Source: JANOYC01 sp031428675 (GTDB lineage: Bacteria; Actinomycetota; Actinomycetes; Actinomycetales; Microbacteriaceae). Taken from it: a DNA stretch of 16,130 nucleotides. A program made the position numbers and the translations under genes. Below the pieces are notes generated by a model that was not told where the DNA came from, made no database searches, and was given only the letters and a program-made list of their open reading frames with translations. Below, one piece after another: positions 13,906 to 16,130 of the stretch (within the stretch, counting starts at the first letter, position 1; each line of letters starts with the position of its first letter). The stretch is from NCBI GenBank assembly GCA_031428675.1, contig JANOYC010000001.1, forward strand, positions 1 to 16,130, in the 5' to 3' direction.

Positions 13906-14514
13906 TCAGGGGTAGCGCTCGCCGGCCGGGATCTCTGCCGCGACGCGGTTTCCCGCTTGCGGCAGCGGGCACGCCCACGCCGGGTCGTATGCGCACGACG
14001 GGTTGTACGCGAAGTTGAAGTCGAGCACGAGGGAGTCGGGAGTATCGCCCGCGCCAAGATCCGCACCCTTCACGGTGTCGATGAGGTAGCGCCCGCCGCC
14101 GTAGGTGCCGCCCCGCCTGCCCGCGAGCGCATCGCGCACTGGCACAAAGATGCCGCCACCGTACGACGCCAACCGCCAGACGTCCAGCGATCCGACGCCC
14201 GGAATGGTAGCCACACCGATGCGTTCGAACGGCACGTTCCCGTCGGTGCCCGTCTCGACATCCATACGCGCGGCGGTCGACGCCGCGTGCACGTCGACCT
14301 CGAATCGCCACGCCGGGTCGTAACGGGCGATGGGCAGGCCGGTGAAGCCCGGCCGGTCATCCGGCAGCAACGGAGTAGACGGATGCGTCGCGAACAGTTC
14401 ATTCCGCTCGCGCCGCCACGCGTCGTGCGCGACCGCAACATCGTCGGATGCGCGCACCCGCGCGTAGATCGCGAACATCCGGCGGCGCCAGTCCGCGGTC
14501 TCGAGCGCTTTCAC
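13906..14514 (-). CDS. DUF1684 family protein
   Basis: A 202-residue soluble protein of the DUF1684 family, whose biochemical role is not known. The family signature is near the C terminus: YGGGIFVPVRDA, then GGTYGGGRYLIDTVKGAD, then LVLDFNFAYNPSCAYDP and WACPLPQAGNRV, ending in IPAGERYP. These match the conserved GGGRY, DFNFAYNPSC and CPL blocks. The start chosen is GTG 14514, because it overlaps the TGA of the upstream SRPBCC gene as GTGA; ATG 14478 would lose 12 residues. The frame is open upstream to 15021, but that part is Arg-rich shadow sequence of the SRPBCC gene. The coupling suggests that the two products are made together. A G-rich tract follows the stop. Confidence 0.85.
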   Translation of the reverse strand: MKALETADWRRRMFAIYARVRASDDVAVAHDAWRRERNELFATHPSTPLLPDDRPGFTGLPIARYDPAWRFEVDVHAASTAARMDVETGTDGNVPFERIGVATIPGVGSLDVWRLASYGGGIFVPVRDALAGRRGGTYGGGRYLIDTVKGADLGAGDTPDSLVLDFNFAYNPSCAYDPAWACPLPQAGNRVAAEIPAGERYP

Positions 14515-15068
14515 GCGCTGGGCTGGCTGGGGCTGGGCTGGCCGGGCAAGTCGGGCTGGCTGGGGCTGGACGGGCTGAGCCGGTCGGGCACGCTGGGCCG
14601 ACTGGCCCAGGTCGGCGCGAGTGCGCGCATGCGGGCTGCGCGCCACTGCCAGAACGCCCACGTTCCCGCCCAGAATAGCGGGGTCAGTACGCCGGCCTCG
14701 ATGATGAGCTGGTCGCGGTACAGCGTTCGTCCGCCAGGAGCGGCGGCGACCGTGAGGCTGTGTTGCCAGCGTCGCATGGGCGCAAACGCTCCCACCAGCC
14801 CTCGGCCGTTGTCGCGCATCATGCGCACGCCGTCGCGGCGCTGTGGGAAGGAAATGCCGATCACTTGATCGGCGATGGGAACGATGCCGAAGGCTTTGAC
14901 GCACACGACGTGTTCGCCGGTTGGCCACTCCTCGGGAAAACCGCCTTCTTCGCGAGACTCGAAGCCCATCCACGGTGCCGACACTGCTTGCAACACGGCA
15001 GGCGAGCGGATCGCACGCCACGCGGTGTCAGGATCACAGTCCAGGACGGTCTTCAGAAGTATCCTCAT
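14511..15068 (-). CDS. SRPBCC (START-like) family protein with a low-complexity C-terminal tail
   Basis: A 185-residue protein that looks like an SRPBCC-fold lipid/ligand-binding protein: MRILLKTVLDCDPDTAWRAI resembles the first strand and helix, and the body ends with WQHSLTVAAAPGGRTLYRDQ and WAFWQWRAARMRAL in the C-terminal helix. The ligand is unknown. ATG 15068 is chosen because the SRPBCC first strand begins there; the frame stays open to 15395 but the upstream part is shadow sequence. After about residue 148 comes a Ser/Pro/Gln tail with the repeated unit SPSQP, encoded by a duplicated GC-rich segment and probably a recent addition. It is followed by DUF1684 with a 4-bp overlap and is divergent from another SRPBCC gene. 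Confidence 0.78.
   Translation of the reverse strand: MRILLKTVLDCDPDTAWRAIRSPAVLQAVSAPWMGFESREEGGFPEEWPTGEHVVCVKAFGIVPIADQVIGISFPQRRDGVRMMRDNGRGLVGAFAPMRRWQHSLTVAAAPGGRTLYRDQLIIEAGVLTPLFWAGTWAFWQWRAARMRALAPTWASRPSVPDRLSPSSPSQPDLPGQPSPSQPSA
14520..14569. repeat. 17-bp direct repeat within the SRPBCC C-terminal tail
   Basis: GGGCTGGCTGGGGCTGG occurs at 14520-14536 and again at 14553-14569, 33 bp apart, so the duplication is in frame and gives an 11-residue period. The surroundings are further built of GGGCTGG-like units. Confidence 0.75.
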
Positions 15069-15076
15069 GGCGCTAG

Positions 15077-15104
15077 TTTGGTCGCCGTTGCTGACCGAAC
15101 CAAA
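15077..15104. promoter_or_regulatory. Inverted repeat in a divergent promoter region, possible operator
   Basis: TTTGGT (15077-15082) and ACCAAA (15099-15104) form a perfect 6-bp inverted pair spaced by 16 nt, with partial symmetry inside (GGTC and GACC). It lies 9-36 nt upstream of the minus-strand SRPBCC start. A dimeric regulator site is possible, but the arms are short. Confidence 0.25.
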
Positions 15105-15191
15105 TGATGATTCGACGCGGGAGCTCTGTTGCGACCTCTCTTGCCGAGCCTCCGGCGGCGATCGACGGTCCCGCGCTGCGCGAACGCCGCG

Positions 15192-15197
15192 TATCGT
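15192..15197 (+). promoter_or_regulatory. Possible -10 box of a leaderless promoter
   Basis: TATCGT ends 7 nt before the ATG at 15205, the distance expected for a leaderless transcript. There is no Shine-Dalgarno site before this ATG, which agrees with this. The -35 region is not recognisable. Confidence 0.45.
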
Positions 15198-15204
15198 CGA
15201 CTGC

Positions 15205-15603
15205 ATGATCGAGACCGGCAAGACCAAAGACACGGGTTGGGAGGTCGGCGTGCGCACGACCGTGCCCGCGCCGGTGCCAGCTGTGTGGGCGTTCCTCCTC
15301 GGCGACGGCCTCCCGATCTGGTTGGGCAACACGACACTCGTGCTCGAAAAGGGCGCCGAATACGAGACGGATGACGACATCCGCGGCCATGTCATCAGTC
15401 ATTCCGAGAACGTGCGGCTTCGTCTCACGTGGCAACCGGGCGAGTGGGATCACGACTCGACTCTGCACGTCACGGTGAAGGCAGCGGAGACGGGGACGAC
15501 GATCGGCTTTCACCAGGAGCGGCTCGCGGGCAGGGACGAGCGGCGCATCATGCTCGGGCATTGGAAAGACGTGACGGCGGAACTGGCGGCGCGCTTCGGC
15601 TAA
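15205..15603 (+). CDS. SRPBCC/AHSA1-like domain protein
   Basis: A 132-residue single-domain protein of the SRPBCC fold, near the AHSA1 (Hsp90 ATPase activator homologue-like) group. Evidence: WEVGVRTTVPAPVPAVWAFL at the N terminus (strand plus helix), RLRLTWQPGEWDHDSTLHV in the middle, TTIGFHQERLAGRDERRIML, and the C-terminal helix GHWKDVTAELAARFG. Such proteins bind hydrophobic ligands or act as stress-related accessories; no precise role can be given. ATG 15205 is chosen because the domain begins there and a TANNNT box lies 7 nt upstream; the frame is open to 14875 but that part is antisense to the SRPBCC gene on the other strand. Its stop lies inside an inverted repeat shared with the next, convergent gene. 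Confidence 0.82.
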   Translation: MIETGKTKDTGWEVGVRTTVPAPVPAVWAFLLGDGLPIWLGNTTLVLEKGAEYETDDDIRGHVISHSENVRLRLTWQPGEWDHDSTLHVTVKAAETGTTIGFHQERLAGRDERRIMLGHWKDVTAELAARFG

Positions 15604-15682
15604 CAGCGGCTAACAGCGGCGAACGAGGCCGCCAGCCGCCAGCCGAGGCCGCCAGCTAGCAGCGAACGCGGCCGTTAGCCGA
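15596..15682. repeat. Inverted repeat spanning both stop codons of convergent genes
   Basis: TCGGCTAAC (15596-15604) pairs with GTTAGCCGA (15674-15682); each arm contains the TAA stop of its gene. The interior has short direct repeats: GGCTAACAGC twice (15598-15617) and GAGGCCGCCAGC twice (15625-15655). With a 69-nt loop the 9-bp arms would be a weak terminator at best. Confidence 0.5.
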
Positions 15683-16130
15683 CAGGCGCGAGTTCGACTT
15701 CGACGATGCGGTCGTCGCCGGGTCGAGGCGATCGGCCGGTGTTGTTCGTGAGCATCCAGAGCGTGCCGTTCGGTCCGTCGATCACGTCGCGCAATCGCCC
15801 GAACTCGCCGACGAACCAGGGTGCGACGCTCACACCCTCGGGGCTCGTCGTGACTGACCACAATCGCTGCCCGCGCAATGAAGCGAGCCAGAGTTTGCCG
15901 TGCGAGAACACCAGTCCGCTCGGGCTGGCCTCCGCCGGGCTCCACACCTGCACCGGGTTCACGAAGCGGCCGTCGGCGCCCATTCCTTGAACGATCGGCC
16001 ACCCGTAATTCGCCCCCGGGGTGATGAGATTGAGCTCGTCGAAGCGGTTCTGCCCGAACTCGGATGCCCACATACGGCCCTCGTCGTCCCAGGCGATTCC
16101 TTGAGGGTTGCGATGACCGAACGAGTAGAC
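15675..16130 (-). CDS. PQQ-dependent sugar dehydrogenase (glucose/sorbosone dehydrogenase family), C-terminal part
   Basis: The open frame continues to the window edge, giving 151 residues of the C-terminal half of a six-bladed beta-propeller oxidoreductase of the soluble glucose dehydrogenase/L-sorbosone dehydrogenase family. Members use PQQ to oxidise aldoses, or serve unknown sugars. Signature blocks visible: YSFGHRNPQGIAWD, MWASEFGQNRFDELNLI, PGANYGWP, SPAEASPSGLVF, GRLRDV and LTNNTGRSPRPGDDRI. These are the conserved substrate/PQQ-pocket segments of this family (the His in GHRNPQG among them). The start and any signal peptide are outside the window. An internal ATG at 16073 is not the start, since conserved sequence continues upstream of it. 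It is convergent with the SRPBCC gene at 15205. Confidence 0.92.
   Translation of the reverse strand, partial: VYSFGHRNPQGIAWDDEGRMWASEFGQNRFDELNLITPGANYGWPIVQGMGADGRFVNPVQVWSPAEASPSGLVFSHGKLWLASLRGQRLWSVTTSPEGVSVAPWFVGEFGRLRDVIDGPNGTLWMLTNNTGRSPRPGDDRIVEVELAPVG

Noticed and set aside
14515..15021. N-terminal extension of the DUF1684 reading frame
   Set aside because: The extension is a shadow of the SRPBCC gene in another frame; DUF1684 homology begins near the GTG at 14514.
1..16130. tRNA, rRNA or riboswitch genes
   Set aside because: No cloverleaf, T-loop sequence or known riboswitch core was recognised on either strand by eye.

Overview
The window is high-GC, densely packed and of actinobacterial type, most likely from a member of the Microbacteriaceae or a close relative. 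The support for this is the lhr/nei DNA-repair pair, a DUF4916-type Nudix-like protein, a DUF1684 protein, GTG starts with 4-bp gene overlaps, and several start codons preceded at 6-7 nt by TANNNT boxes, as in leaderless actinobacterial transcripts. The lineage is inferred from gene content; no rRNA or tRNA is present.

Layout. The left edge (1-392) holds the 5' end of a secreted protein on the minus strand and, divergent from it, a leaderless promoter with a signal-peptide start that runs into the antisense strand of the next gene, probably a gene remnant. On the minus strand follow a lipoprotein thermonuclease-like enzyme (393-977) and a Nei/Fpg DNA glycosylase (952-1731), overlapping by 26 bp. 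Positions 1843-6484 are a plus-strand operon of three genes joined by 4-bp overlaps: a processive cellulose-synthase-like GT2 glycosyltransferase, a small HlyD-like membrane-anchored protein and a GH81 endo-beta-1,3-glucanase lipoprotein. Facing it, with only 13 bp between the stop codons, is the very long helicase gene lhr (6498-11051, minus). Then come a Nudix-like gene (11225-11767, plus), a DEAD-box RNA helicase with a long structured leader (11932-13452, minus), a DUF1684 gene and an SRPBCC gene coupled by a 4-bp overlap (13906-15068, minus), a divergent second SRPBCC gene (15205-15603, plus), and the C-terminal part of a PQQ-dependent sugar dehydrogenase (15675-16130, minus, cut by the window edge).

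Most interesting is the GT2-HlyD-GH81 operon. It parallels Gram-negative cellulose operons (synthase, periplasmic partner, cellulase), but the hydrolase belongs to a family specific for beta-1,3-glucan and the synthase lacks a PilZ domain. It therefore looks like a Gram-positive secretion system for a curdlan-like or mixed-linkage beta-glucan. It lies, in opposite orientation, between lhr and nei, which are direct neighbours in Mycobacterium tuberculosis, so it appears to have been inserted into a conserved repair locus.

The right half is rich in intergenic structure: three different long inverted repeats (11133-11184, 11821-11884, 13742-13827), a strong G-quadruplex candidate just upstream of lhr, a G-rich hexamer tract after DUF1684 and a repeat mosaic between the Nudix-like and helicase genes. 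These do not resemble a mobile element with a transposase and may be members of dispersed palindromic repeat families.
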